From Omphiscola glabra (lineage: Eukaryota; Mollusca; Gastropoda; Lymnaeidae), in contig OZ024801.1 in assembly GCA_964017045.1 (NCBI GenBank), forward strand, positions 28,802,049 to 28,866,048: a stretch of 64,000 nucleotides of DNA, written 5' to 3'. Below, in pieces: positions 31,664-43,870 of this stretch. The notes under the pieces were generated by a model that did no database searches, was not told the DNA's origin, and was given only the letters and a program-made list of their open reading frames with translations. The position numbers were made by a program, and so were the translations under genes. Each line of letters begins with the position of its first letter. The first letter of the stretch is position 1.

Positions 31664-33248
31664 ATACGAGGAAAAATATCTTTATTTCAATGTTCAAGCA
31701 TAAGATTCTAAATTTTAATAATTGCCACCTTAGTTTTAAATTATTTAAATCAACGTTGAAGGATTATTTTAAAAGCATTTTGTTTTTTCCGTTTCCCTTT
31801 TGACAGATATACCAGGTACCGTAGTTATTTTTTGGTTAAATTTGTGTTTTGCATAAAGATGGCCAAGTGCTTCTGACTTAATCATTCTAGATTTGGGTTA
31901 GCTCCCATACTGAAATTGTTCTGTGCATGTTTCATTTCCGGGTCATTACATTTCTTAAGCCACAGTTATATTGCGTCACATCTGATCTTTGACAAACAAT
32001 ATATTAAAATTATTTCACTACAGACACTTAACATTTCCTGCTAGAGCACCTAAAGATTTTCTCCTCTGAGCTTCAAGGTCATTCTGTAGAGAATCTGGAG
32101 GACGCTGTAGCTGGTAACAAGAGATTAAAAAGACTAGATCATTTCTAGTGGTAGTCTCCCTTGCTTTACCGAAGTACCTACACTCCAAGATGCTCCCAAA
32201 ATAAATTTCACGTGTCTTAGTCTTATGACTAATATTACCACAGGGGCCTCGGCATAAACTACATAATTTCCGGTTCTTTGTCTCTCAAGAAACAAGTGTT
32301 CCCACTTTCGTTACGGTAGTCGATCTCGTTTACCTTTTCCGCTTCTTTCTAGGCTGACTTCCGATTAATTTAATCCGTTTTCTGCTCCTTTTAATTATTG
32401 GTACGTTTTATCATCACTGCCCGCTTGCTAGGCATGTTGCACTTTGAATCTTCATTTGGGGACTATATCAATTTCTGATGTCAGCCATCTTCTTGTTAAC
32501 CGGAAAAATATTGCAATCCAACTCTTACTTACAAATAATTATTTCCCGTTAATAGGGTTTAAAATTAAAACAACCTGTGGCTAATCTCTTATTTTGGATT
32601 TTGAACCGTTATATTAAACTTCACTGACGTAAAAATTATTACGTGTTTTAAATTTAACAACTTCCCATTTACCCAATGGAGCTACATTAATTATTGTTTT
32701 CCTAATATTTGTTAGTAGTTAGTCATGTATTTTTTTTATTCTTTTAAAGTGATTTAATATTTTTAGAAATCTTTTCAAAATCAGTCCAAAGATAATAGTT
32801 GGTTTCTTGAATAGTTGCAGTTTTCCAGTGCTCAATTTTCTCCCTTACTTCCCATTTAAAAAAATCACAGTCTAACCGGCCCTGGACGCCAATTTTTTGC
32901 CGATAGAAAAGATAGCACTGCCTAGAGGCGTAACTAGTGTTAATTTTATGGTGACCCAAGATTTTTGCCGTGCTCCCTTTCACGATACGAATTCTTCAGT
33001 TGTCTGAAAATCCCACCCTGCATTATAATTATACCGCATATAATATTTTAAAAAAATGATACCTTGTCAGACCACCCCATCCGCCCTCCTTTCTACGCCA
33101 CTTGCAGATGGGTAGCTAGAATGTTAGGCACCTACACACATGGACCCATAAATCATTAAAATCAATAATATTTAAAAATAATAGCGAATATATTAAAAAG
33201 AGGACAGGTTATGTAAAAGATAATTTAAAAAAACAATAATACACATTA
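31664..33248. other. Spacer with small repeat fragments
   Basis: It includes 32188-32250, which matches the exon 13 acceptor region at 22865-22912. It also holds an old MITE-like pair near 32927-33103 (ctagaggcgtaac and ttctacgccacttg), similar in type to the elements at 39537 and 52347. No gene is recognised. Confidence 0.5.
32188..32250 (+). repeat. Second copy of the exon 13 splice-acceptor flank
   Basis: It shares agatgctcccaaaataaa, then gtgtctt, then attaccacag and ggcctc with 22865-22912, with an extra ~12-14 bases in the middle here. Similarity is far above chance for DNA this AT-rich. Confidence 0.8.
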
Positions 33249-33370
33249 GGGGCCATCCATAAATGACGTCACGCAAATTTTGCCGATTTTTGATCCCCCA
33301 CCCGCCACAAAATGTTAGACCCCCCTCCCTCAAATATAACGTCTCAAATCTCTGCCACCACCACTTTCAT
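33249..33370. repeat. Dispersed 'ccatccataaatgacgtcac' repeat fragment
   Basis: The phrase ggccatccataaatgacgtc followed by a C-rich 'cccccaccc' tract is a common dispersed motif in invertebrate genomes. Its parent element is not visible here. Confidence 0.45.
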
Positions 33371-33929
33371 AACTTTCAACCACATATAAAATGTTTAAAA
33401 TAGTTCCTTAGTTGTTACTCCGGATTTATTTGTAATTTATATTATTAATACTTAAAATTTTATTAAAATTAAAGCGAATATACAATATATTTTTCGCATT
33501 ACCATTGATTCGAGTTCCTTAAAATAATAGTAGAAAACTATGATTGTTTTAAAAAATGGGAACGTATTTAAATCGTATCGGTTCTTTGTGAGTTACGTTC
33601 AGCATAGATCATTCTTATATAATAGATGTATTACTACATCATTGCTCTATTCAAAATCACAACACATTTACAAAGCTATATCCGATTCTAAAATACGTCA
33701 CAAAATTCAAGCTTATTAATAAAAACAACAAAAATACTCTCTACACTAAACATGCAAAAACGTGTTTTCTCTGCTCTTGCTACAAATTGATGTCTGTTGG
33801 CATTTGTTCAAGGGCGGTTGAGTTGATAGCTCCGTTTGAAATTATTTTGATAAAGTTTGTTAAAGAAAACAAAACGAATTTAAGGACATCGGCCCATGCG
33901 AAATATTGTAAAATGTTGTTATAATTTAG

Positions 33930-36115
33930 AAACATTTGCGGGAGCGCGCATATCAATTCACCAAAGTTTTTATCGCAATCGGATGAATGGTATAGGAATG
34001 CATACGATAATTATATAGATAATAAATGGTGGAAAACGAATTAAGGCCCCCGGCCACAAACGGAATATTGTAGAATTGTTGTATTACTTCAGAAACCTAC
34101 TTATTATATCACAAAATTAAAAAAAGAGAAACATATTACTGAAGTTGTATCGCATTCAGATAAATGGTATAGGAGTGCATACGGATATTATTTTTTACAA
34201 AGCTCATATAAGAAAAATAACGATTTTGGGGCCAACGGCCAAAAACGGATTATTTTAAAAGTGTTGTAACTACTTCAGAAACCTAATTACTATGTGACAC
34301 ACACAATTTAATGTCGCTATTTGTATTTTATTAAAAATCTATCCATCCACACATTAGCTCTGTTTGAAATTGTAATTTGTATAGCTCATATAGGAAAAAT
34401 AGAACATAGGGCCCCTGGCTCAAAAAAGAATATTTTAAACGGTTGTAATAATTTGAAAAGCTTTGCGGACTTGGGTAAAACATTTTACTAAAATGTTTTA
34501 TCGCATTCAGATAAATGATATAGGAGCGAATACAGAAATTATTTTGTACAAAGCTCATATAAGAAAAAAAAAGAATTTGGGAACAACGGCTGAAAACGGA
34601 ATATTTTAAAAGTATTGTAATTACTCATTAACATGGGCGACCTTATGGACAACCTTTCAACAAAGTTTTGTTGCAATCGCATGAATGGTGTAGGAGCGCA
34701 TACGGTTTGAAATTATATTTATATAGCTCATATTGGAAAAATAGAACATGGGGCCCCTGGCTCAAAACAGAATATTTTAAACGGTTGTAATAATTGGAAA
34801 AGCTTTGCGGGCGTGGGAAAAACATCTAACTAAAGTTTTATCGCATTCAGAAGAATGGTATAGGAGCGCATACCGAAATTATTTTGTACAAAGCTCATAT
34901 AAGAAAAAAAAGAATTTGGGGCCAACAGCTGAAAACGGAATATTTTAAAAGTATTGTAATTACTCATTAACATGCGCGACGTTATGGACAACCTTTCAAA
35001 AAAGTTTTGTTGAAATCACATGAATGGTGTAGGAGCGCATACGGTTTGAAATTATATTTATATAGCTCCTATAAGAAAAAACGAACATGGGGCCCCTGGC
35101 TCAAAACGGAATATTTTAAAATGGTTGTAATAATTTAGAAACCTTTGTGGCATGATCGCAACATCTTGTCAAAGGTTTAGCGTATTCGAATAAATGGTGT
35201 AGGAGCGCAGACGAAACCTATAGTTTACAAAGCTCATATAAGAAAAAAAACGATTTTGGGGCCAACGGCCAAAACAAAATATTTTAAAAGTGTTATAATG
35301 ACTCAGTAAAATGCGCGAGCTTATGAAATACAACTCTTCAATGTTTTGTCGCAATCGCATGAATGGTGTAGGAGCACATTTGGTTTGAAACTATATTTAT
35401 ATAGCTCATATAAGAAAAAACGAACATGGGGCCCCTGGCTCAAAACTGAATATTTTAAAACGGTTGTAATAATTTAGAAACCTTTGTGGGCATGCCCGCA
35501 ACATCTCTTCAAAGTTTTAGCGTATTCGAATAAATGGTGTAGGAGCGCAGACGAAATCTATTGTTTACAAAGCTCATATTAGAAAAAAAAACGATTTTGG
35601 GGCCAACGGCCAAAACGAAATATTTTAAAAGTGTTATAACGACCCAGTAAAATGCGCGAGCTTGTAGAATACAACTCTCCAATGTTTTGTCGCAATCGCA
35701 TGAATGGTGTAGGAGCGCATACGGTTTGAAACTATATTTATATAGCTCATATAAGAAAAAACGAACACGGGGCCCCTGGCTCAAAACGGAATATTTTAAA
35801 ACGTTTATAATTATTTCCATACCTTTGTGGGCGTGCTTGTAACATTTTACCCAAGATTTAGCGCATTCAGACGAATGGCGTAGGAGCGCAGACGGAAATA
35901 TTTTTTACAAAGCTCGTATAAGAAAAAAAACGAATGAAGGGCCAACGGCCGAAAACGAAATAATTGAAAAGTTTTTTAATGTCGCAGTTAAATGCCCAGG
36001 TAGGTGGCCAACAACTCACCAAAGTTTTGTTGCAATCGCATGAATGGTGTGGGAGCGCATATGAGACAAACAGACATACATACATACATTCATTTTTATA
36101 TATATAGAAAACATA
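33930..36115. repeat. ~170-bp tandem array in alternating dimers
   Basis: A motif like gaatggtgtaggagcgcata recurs near 33981, 34159, 34511, 34680, 34851, 35019, 35190, 35360, 35531, 35700, 35870 and 36040. The spacing is 168-178 bases, with one decayed monomer near 34335. Two types alternate: one with gggcccctggctcaaaac, the other with ggggccaacggcc. This gives a ~340-bp dimer. Units are more regular after 34.6 kb. The array ends with a gacaaacagacatacatac tail at 36064-36090. Confidence 0.9.
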
Positions 36116-37570
36116 TAAATGTATCAAAAACAAAGTCTGTGACATATGCTCTGACCATTTTACCCTTGTTTTGGTAACATACAGTTAATTTTTCTGTTAT
36201 TATCAGGCTGCGGCCCACGGCGTAAAGATTTTGAGCTTTACAATAATGGGTTCATCATCAGAGATATCCTATGTTCCATAAATTGTTCATTAATTGCTAC
36301 ATTTTCTCGATGCTGATACAGTTCTTTGTATTTTGCATTGAGATACATAAGAGTCTCCCATTTTGCACAGCATGTCTCCTTTATTTACAGTATCGGAAAC
36401 CTTTAGGAAACTCAATATTGCCTTGAATATGTCCTTAGTCATAATTGTATTGCTCATTGTCCATCATAAATGGATTTCCTGGACATTTCTTGTAAAATAA
36501 AGAGCCTGAATAAGTCCTGCATTCATAATCAATCCACTTCGTACCCGGTAGATAAAATTCCTATTCAGTGATGCTATACTGGTACCAAATTTTGAAAATA
36601 GAAAGTTTCTTCGGTCCATTGTCCTGCGCACACTGCTTACTAATAACCAACCAAATCTGTAGTAAAATAGAGTTTGAAATGTTTATTATTATTTGCTTTT
36701 GAAATCTCCTTATACCCTCTCTTGTTGTAAAATCAGGAAGCAGTATGCTTTGTACCCCTGGTCTATTTAGAGTCCCACAGTCATTGTCATCATGACCCAT
36801 TGCATTGACTATTTTTGTGACATCTGCCCTTCATAGATGCTGTCAAAATATAAAAACAAAATATTTATTGGTTTAGCTAAAATAAAAATTGACAGATAAA
36901 CAAAAAGATTTCAAAATATAAAACAATCTGCCTAAATTACTTTTACTTCAACTTTTCATTGAAAGAGAACACAGCTGATTGTTACAGATACGGTTCACAG
37001 TTATACAATACGGCATTGTTTACATTTTCATTTTGCTATCTAGTAGTATCTGAAACATAATAATATTAATTATATTATTAACTACAAATTATTTACAATT
37101 ACAACAAATAAATAATGTAATCTAGGCTGATTTTTACAAGCGTACCCGTGACTTCATTTGCGTGGATTCACTCCCCTTATTTTTTTTATTACAGTTACAT
37201 TTTCATTAATATTACGGAGGCAAATTTTTGGCAAATTTTTTATTGGTTGATTAATTATAATTTTTAAAATTTCATTGGTTGGCCTGTTAAATATGTTAAT
37301 AAGCGCCGCCAAGCGGCGCCATTTTTAAGATAATCTTAGAGGGTGAGCACGCTGTGTTTCATTAATTTTTGGATATTCTTTTCGTTGGAACCTGAAATAA
37401 AGTGTGTAAAAGTGTATTCCATGAAATGTAAGTTGGGTTTTCAATACTTCTTTATTTTATAATTAATTTTGGCCACTTTTCTTTGTTTTTTTTTAAATTT
37501 TCCTACTTTTCAGGGTCAAAACCCAGCGCTACGTTAGGCTAAGGCGAGAGTGTCAAAACGCTGGTTCCGA
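36116..37570. other. Spacer with an unassigned open segment
   Basis: On the minus strand 36561-36800 is open (starting MGHDDNDCGTLNRPGV), and the sequence below it stays fairly open to about 36200 with CPGNPFMMDNEQYNYD in another frame. This could be an old gene or element fragment; I do not recognise it. A short perfect hairpin, gcgccgccaagcggcgc, lies at 37303-37319. Confidence 0.35.
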
Positions 37571-37733
37571 TAGGGTCAAAACCCTGTTAGGGAGAGGGTC
37601 AAAACCATGTTAGGGAGATGGTCAAAACCATGTTAGGGAGAGGGTCAAAACTCTGTTAGGGAGAGGGTCAAAACCCTGTTAGGGAGAGGGTCAAAACCCT
37701 GTTAGGGAGAGGGTCAAAACCCTGTTAGGGAGG
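37571..37733 (+). repeat. 23-bp minisatellite, about seven copies
   Basis: The unit gggtcaaaaccctgttagg plus gaga repeats with a period of 23 (for example 37573 and 37596). Copies differ at one or two bases. It runs directly into the telomere-like unit at 37734-37773. Confidence 0.92.
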
Positions 37734-37773
37734 AATTTAGGGTTCAGGTTAGGGTGAGGGATAGATTTAGATC
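37734..37773 (-). repeat. Telomere-like 30-bp unit, inverse of the one at 22.1 kb
   Basis: The reverse complement contains ccctaacctgaaccctaaa, matching the unit at 22101-22172 with one main difference. Confidence 0.8.
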
Positions 37774-37835
37774 ATTTTTTCATTTTTAAAAACTTTTTAT
37801 TCGTAATTTTAGCAAAAAACATGAGTTATTTTATT

Positions 37836-37922
37836 TTTCCATGGCCGCCAGCTTGGTTGTCCCGACCCGTGAACACGTAAAAGTTCGCGGGTCGTGGCAA
37901 CCAAGATGGCGGCCATGGTAAA
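37836..37922. repeat. Hairpin with ~40-bp arms holding YY1-like sites
   Basis: The arms (37836-37874 and 37883-37922) are inverted copies with about four mismatches and an 8-base loop. The right arm contains aagatggcggc, identical to the YY1 consensus; the left arm carries the inverse with one change. It could be a MITE end-pair or a regulatory palindrome. Confidence 0.8.
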
Positions 37923-38430
37923 AGACGCGGGTATCTTTCTCAAAATTTACCGTAATCTATTTAAGAATTACTACTATACTACTTGAACTTGAATAATGCT
38001 ACGGTTAGGGCTAATAATAGTGCTAAGAAAGTATCACGGTATGCGTGAGTTGAGTATGAATGAAAAACGTAAACAAACCTTGTACACTATTATTTATTAT
38101 GATGATAATTTACAGTATTCTCTGTATCAGCCACATCTGAAGTGCTATCTTCATCAAAAATATTCCTCTAAGGAAGAATAATTGTCGATTTCAAGCTTAT
38201 AATCAGAATCAGACTCCTTAGCAATGCTTTAGTGTGTAGTAACAGTGAACCGGTCTTGTGTCAAAACATGTGTAAATTGTGTAAGTGTAAGAACGGCGAA
38301 AAGGGAAATTCATGCATGGACTATTTTTCTTTATTGCCAAATAGAAATTTAACATGCCAAAATAGTAAATCTTTATTTTCGTCTTTTACTTTTAATATTA
38401 TTTTTTAATATATTTTAAGAGTTGTTTTTT

Positions 38431-39075
38431 TCACCCGCCAGCTATGACCGATTTTTCAATCTCTCGTCTTTTGAGAAATAATGCCCCCCCCCCCCGCACA
38501 CCTCCACACAGGCCAGCCACCGGGTCTCCCCAACGACAGACCGTGCGGCCGCACGCCGGGAACCTCTCCCCTGGCCTGGGGGACTTCTGATCGACGGAGA
38601 ACGCTGCGTCTAAAGCGTTCGCGGCCCACTCTCCCAAGGGTCTGGACGGCTTTGCTTCCACTCCGGAGAGAAGGTGTTGCGTTACCACCCCCAAACCTCC
38701 CAGGGAGTCTTTCGGTCGGGACGGAAAGTTGGGACGAAAAACGGTTGCCTAGGAGCGGCTTTCCCATGGCCTCGTAACTAAAATCATCGGCATGGGCTTA
38801 TTCGCCACCCAAACTTCATATCCATCACTGGCAACAAGTAATCATGTTAGACGCTGCTACTCCCGTTGCGTTGGGAGTCATGCGGTCGGTCGGGTTTTTG
38901 GCTTCGGGTGAACGGGTCCACCCTACTAATCCGCCATGTCACGAAGAGGCAAACCCCATGTGGACGCCTCCAAGTTTCCTCAGAGGAGCTGCCACTCACG
39001 CGTGTAAGTGTAAGAGGTTCTATATTGTATTTTCCTTACAATAACCAAAGCTCTGCACGAAGGTTTACAGAGAAA
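38431..39075. other. GC-rich block of unknown origin
   Basis: This ~640-bp stretch is much richer in G and C than the DNA around it. It has open frames on both strands. The + strand frames are PLRREGVALPPPNLPGSL and, further on, MLDAATPVALGVMRSVGFLA. I have an impression that such peptides recur in metazoan repeat-derived predictions, but I cannot name the source. It may be a piece of a GC-rich retroelement or RNA-gene-associated repeat. Confidence 0.4.
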
Positions 39076-39457
39076 GCATAAACGAGAATTGTTACATCTA
39101 CGTCAAAATTGGTAAAGAGCCAGTAGTTCATTATCCTTTGTAAAAATATTGCTGGATTTCAAAACGAATAAATAAAAAAAAAAATGTCCACATATTTTTA
39201 TGAAGTGGAAATGTTCCTGCCTTTTACTTCTTATTATCAATATAGTATGATTATTATTATTACGAACACTAAAACTAAAAGTTAGCCTTAACAACCAATA
39301 TACTGCACCCCCCTCCTGCATACAAATTTAAAACATATCCACAACCCTGTCTATGAGTTCAAGTCAACCTTTTGCTAAAAAAATTCCCGAAAGGGTGGAG
39401 ATTGTAGACAATATCAGACGTGTCCATGGGTTGCTAAGATGGTATAGGCCATCAGTC
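39076..39457. other. Spacer, nothing recognised
   Basis: AT-rich DNA without element ends or coding similarity. Confidence 0.45.
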
Positions 39458-39715
39458 CAGTGTTTCTTTCAGAAATTTTCCCCCGGGGGGCACTTAAATG
39501 ATTGGGGGGGGGGGGGCAGTGCCAGTTGTCAGTGGCCAGAGGCGTAGCTAAGGGTGGCAGATGGGACATACATCCCTGGGTGCCAGACTAGCGGGGGGAG
39601 GGGCAAAAATGGGCTTAGACGGTATTAATTGGTTGAAAATAATGGGTTTCAGAGTAGGAGGGAGGCGTAAAAAGGAATCTTGTCTCCTGACGCCAAACTC
39701 TGTAGATACGCCCCT
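39458..39715. mobile_element. MITE pair: 'cagtgtttctttcag' end plus a 'cagaggcgtagc' element
   Basis: At 39458 starts cagtgtttctttcag, the inverse of the right end of the repeat at 51866-52571. At 39537-39715 lies a 179-bp element with ends cagaggcgtagct and gatacgcccctg, resembling a hAT MITE. The flanks do not match well, so no TSD is claimed. Confidence 0.55.
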
Positions 39716-41287
39716 GTCGTCAAAATAAGGCGGATGGGGTGTATTTTAGAGTATACTGTATACTTTAATTCGATGTTACTATTATACCTTTTGAACGGAA
39801 GAAAATGTTAAAGTTTTTTTAGGCATTATTTAGCCCTGTGCCATATATAAACTGAATTCACTCCATTTTTGGCGTGCCCCAGGGTAATCATTAGGCACAA
39901 GCTTATAATCAACCTCATACTGTACCATTGATCAGCGTGAGGAAAGGGGTGCATAATATAGGGTGCTAAAGACAGTCGTACAAACTCAAATTGCAGGGAT
40001 GCATTATTTTGACGCATACTTGAATTTGTTGTTTCTTTCAGACGATTTTGAGGTGGCATTTCAAATATTCGGATGGAAAGTGCCATAATTATCCCTAATA
40101 ATGACCAAAGACATCTTAAATTTCGCACCAGCCGGACGTAAACTTTATTCATTCTAGTTGTGTCACCCTTGAGGGTCCGCTTTTACCCTAGATTATTCTC
40201 TCCCCCCCCCCCCCTTTTTAAATCATTATAATCCCCAGAATTTTTGTTTATTAATTCAAAATACAAGAATGCATTTTATCACATATCTGAAATTAGTAGT
40301 GTAATATTCTACACTTAATTGGAGAACAACGGAAGAGATCCTAGTTTAAAAATGTAGGTGTCACTTAACTTTAACTTTATCTTGTGCGCACAGCAACCCC
40401 TTCGACTGCAGGGTGCCTCGAATATTTTAGGGGCTTAAAGATGTGATGAGGATATTTTATTAATTGTCATTTTTCCATGCAGGTTTGGCAAAACGGAAAG
40501 GCAAAAAAATAAATAATTAAAAAATAATGATATAAATATAACTAAAAATAGTTATGTGGCTTTAATTTTTTATTTACATTATTATTAGAGATGGCTACTA
40601 AATAAATAAATGAAATTTAAAAAAAAAACAAAATTCAATTAAAAAGGATTCCATCACTAAAAAGTACTGCAAACATTATTTTATATGCTGTAGGCAAATG
40701 GAAAAAAAAATTACTTATAATTATAATGCTTAGACTACCTTATCTAAATATTTCCTAATTTTACCAGAGTCAAAAAGAGGGGGAAAAATAGGTTTATTAG
40801 AAAGGTCTATACATTTTTTATTAGTTTTTAAAACTGGTCATTTTTATAAATTGCCTTTGAACGGCATAACTATTTTAAGAAGACATGAGTTGTTTACAGA
40901 AGACATAACGTTTACCTATGTGTGATTTTATCTTTGGGAAATTCGTATGCAAATAAAGTATACATTTCCCAATATTCAGTAGATTGAAATTTTTATTTGG
41001 AATTTCAAACTACTATAACTTTCTTAAATTGCCTCTTCGCAATACTTATCTAGATCCAAAGAATCTATTTTAAATTGACGAATTAGCAATATGAATTTGT
41101 TTAAACACATACCAAAAAATGAAATTGGCATGATAATCGAAATGCTAGTTCACAAAAAAAAATTTAAGCTTTCTACTGGATTCTCATCTAAAATAAAATT
41201 AATAATATAAAACAATGAGTGCAATGCCAATGGATGGGGCACTTTGTTTGCTATTCTGACATTAAAAATAGAAAAGCAGTTGGGAAG
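39716..41287. other. Spacer before the LTR retrotransposon
   Basis: AT-rich with a poly-C run near 40202-40214. No gene or element ends are recognised. Confidence 0.5.
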
Positions 41288-41742
41288 TGTAACCGCGCAT
41301 GGTTGGCGACAGTTAACTAATATTATTGTCCTGTCAGGGATCACTACATCACATCTCTCATAATTAATCTTCCTCTCCATGAAATGAATGATTAACGTCC
41401 AATGTATATATATATATATACAGCATTTTATTTCATGAATAATAAATATAGTAATAGTCATAAATCCTGTATTGAATACTCGTACCAAAGATATAATGCA
41501 CACGTACCGTCCTTGCACACATATTCACCTCACAATTTAGTTACAATACTTCATAGTCCAATAGAGAAAATGCACATACGTCTTATCACTCTGACATAAT
41601 TACATCGACTGCCCCTCTTACTGAGACTTGACTTCAGTCTCCCGTTTTACCTCACGAGCTACTCACAAAATACCCTGTGAATATTTCTCACTTCAGAGTT
41701 CATGGTGTTGTGTATAATTCATGAATACTTTAGTCTGTTACA
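41288..41742 (-). repeat. 3' LTR of the Ty3-like element
   Basis: 455 bp, TGT...ACA ends. It is nearly identical to the other LTR except for a shorter (AT)n run near 41405-41420 and a few substitutions. Confidence 0.95.
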
Positions 41743-41756
41743 CGCCCCACCCATCC
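41743..41756 (-). promoter_or_regulatory. Polypurine tract of the Ty3-like element
   Basis: On the minus strand the bases just before the 3' LTR read GGATGGGTGGGGCG, the expected plus-strand primer position. Confidence 0.7.
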
Positions 41757-42631
41757 AAAAAATTTTGTGCAACAAATTTTTTGGATAAAAAAATTCTAAA
41801 GTATTATCTCCCTTGCCATATCAATTCTAGCATGGGAAAAAAAATCTGTCAATATCTAAGTGTTCAAAATATAATAACGTTACAGTGACCAAATATCCGA
41901 ACTCTTCAATGTTCAATGTCAATATGCCCAATTATCACATTATCAAAATGTCTTGGAAAATTTAACTTCAATGTGCCTAATTGATAATATATTCTTACCA
42001 ATGATTATAAAATGCTCCTCCACCTGTTAAAATGATTAATTTATCTCTGCAATCAATCTTCAATCATGACTACTAATAAACATCTTAACTATTTACAATC
42101 TTTGTTTTCTTGTAAAAAATGTCAGAAGTGGGATATGAATCCATGTCCCTACACTCTATTGTTCAATTATATGTTCATGTATGTTATCTCAAAATTAGTT
42201 ATGTCTATAACAATGTCTCATTATGTTGATCACATATTATTACTGGTTTACATGGCAATGATATAAATTGATCATGATGATTTAAATTATGTTTCTGCAA
42301 AGTTGGTATGCCATAACATTTCTCCATGCATACTCCTGACAAAAAGATGCTAGGTTAATTATGACTAATTCTATTACAATATGCTGATGAAAAATTATCT
42401 GTATTGGACATGTAATGAATGATCAATAATCATTGTGTTACTCTTGTAATAATACATTAAATTTTGAATGGCATTATTACAATTGGAAATAAAATATTTT
42501 TATTTTTTTTATTTTAAATATTCAAATTTAAGTATTTCAAGTATTAGTTTTACAGTATCATGTTATAAAATAATGTTATCATGTTATGTGATAATAATAT
42601 AATTCACTTAGAAATTAGAAATGGTTTGTCT

Positions 42632-43870
42632 CTACATGAAGTTCCAAGAGGCAGGAGGATTTATAGGACCAATGATGTCTATAGCAACCTTTTCAAAGTT
42701 TCTACCAATCTTGTCTGTTGGTTGTATTGGTGCCTTGTGTTTACTATGTATGGGATTTTTTGTTAAACAGGGTTTGCATCTGTTAATATGGTTTTTTACG
42801 TCTCTGTGGATCCCTGGCCAATAAAAGATCTGAGTGATTCTTTCTAATGTCTTTTTTATACCCATATGTCCTGCAAGGGGACTATCATGCGCGTATTGTA
42901 GTATTTTGTTTCTTAGTGGTAGAGGTACTACTATTACTATTTGTGATTTTTTGTTTTCTCCTTTCTCATATATTCTGATGAGGATGTTATGTTTTGTTGT
43001 GTATTGATGTCCTCTGAAAACTATATTTTTGTCCTTAATTTTATTTTTGATTTCTTGTATCTGTTTATCCTGAGTTTGCATCCTTATTATGTCCTCTCTT
43101 GATATTTGTTTTGGGGTGTCTAGTGTTTGCTCTATTTCTGGTTTTGTCTGATTATCTTTGTGTTGTTGTCTAGTTATTACATTGATTGACTCCATATTCA
43201 GATTTTTTTCCTTTATCCATTTTGTGAGTAACTCTTGTGAGTTATCTGGAATTTCTTTAATATTTCCTATGATTAACTGACAAACTGGATTTTCCATAAC
43301 TACAGCTAATACCTTTCCAGTGATCCATGGACAGTCAATTTCTATGTTTGCTTTATGGCATTCTACTCTAGTGTTGTTTGCAAGCATTACTGTTGTTTTA
43401 TCATTTGTGTAATATTTGGGATCTATTAGGTTTTTATCCACCACTATAGTAGTGCACCCTGTGTCTCTCAGACACTGCACAAGTTGTTTGTTAACATATG
43501 CTGGGTAAAAATGTAAAGTCCCTTCTGTATGGCAGGCACTGGCTAAAGTCTCATGTGGTGTTTTGTCAGATTGTCTGTTAGTTTGATTGTTGCTATATCT
43601 ATGGTTTTTATATGGTTGGTTTCTGTAAGGTTGCCTACTTCTATTCATGTTGTGTCTGATAGGACTGTTATTTGGTGATCTGTTTTGGTGAAATTGCTCT
43701 CTCTGACCTACATCCCTTTGAAATGTTCTGCACTCAAATTTTCTGTGCCCTGGAATGCCACAGTAGAAACAGTTGTTATTTGTAGAATAGTTGGAATAAG
43801 GTTTTTGATGATTTGTAGAATAGTTGGGATAAGGTTTTTGATGATTATTACTCTGCCATCTGGCAGGCAT
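42632..43870 (-). CDS. Retrotransposon gag-end/protease/integrase N-part, 412 codons
   Basis: The open frame carries, in order: two 11-residue QKPY-NYST repeats (residues ~10-31), a CCHC zinc knuckle (C34, C37, H42, C47), an aspartic protease motif (DTG at 136-138), and a linker. It then has an integrase HHCC zinc domain (H328, H335, C365, C368) and the first catalytic Asp region AIDIIGP (D398). It stops soon after. There is no reverse transcriptase or RNase H between protease and integrase, where most Ty3 elements have them. This order fits Gmr1-type elements, in which integrase precedes the transcriptase; the downstream part would then be deleted. The rest of integrase is missing, so the element cannot move alone. 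Confidence 0.88.
   Translation of the reverse strand: MPARWQSNNHQKPYPNYSTNHQKPYSNYSTNNNCFYCGIPGHRKFECRTFQRDVGQREQFHQNRSPNNSPIRHNMNRSRQPYRNQPYKNHRYSNNQTNRQSDKTPHETLASACHTEGTLHFYPAYVNKQLVQCLRDTGCTTIVVDKNLIDPKYYTNDKTTVMLANNTRVECHKANIEIDCPWITGKVLAVVMENPVCQLIIGNIKEIPDNSQELLTKWIKEKNLNMESINVITRQQHKDNQTKPEIEQTLDTPKQISREDIIRMQTQDKQIQEIKNKIKDKNIVFRGHQYTTKHNILIRIYEKGENKKSQIVIVVPLPLRNKILQYAHDSPLAGHMGIKKTLERITQIFYWPGIHRDVKNHINRCKPCLTKNPIHSKHKAPIQPTDKIGRNFEKVAIDIIGPINPPASWNFM

Noticed and set aside
35509..36145. Minus-strand open frames with recurring YALLHHSCDC
   Set aside because: They are readings of the ~170-bp array; 170 is not a multiple of three, so no stable protein could be coded.
38431..38777. 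Three overlapping open frames of ~90-100 codons
   Set aside because: GC-rich DNA has few stops in any frame; no motif chooses among them.
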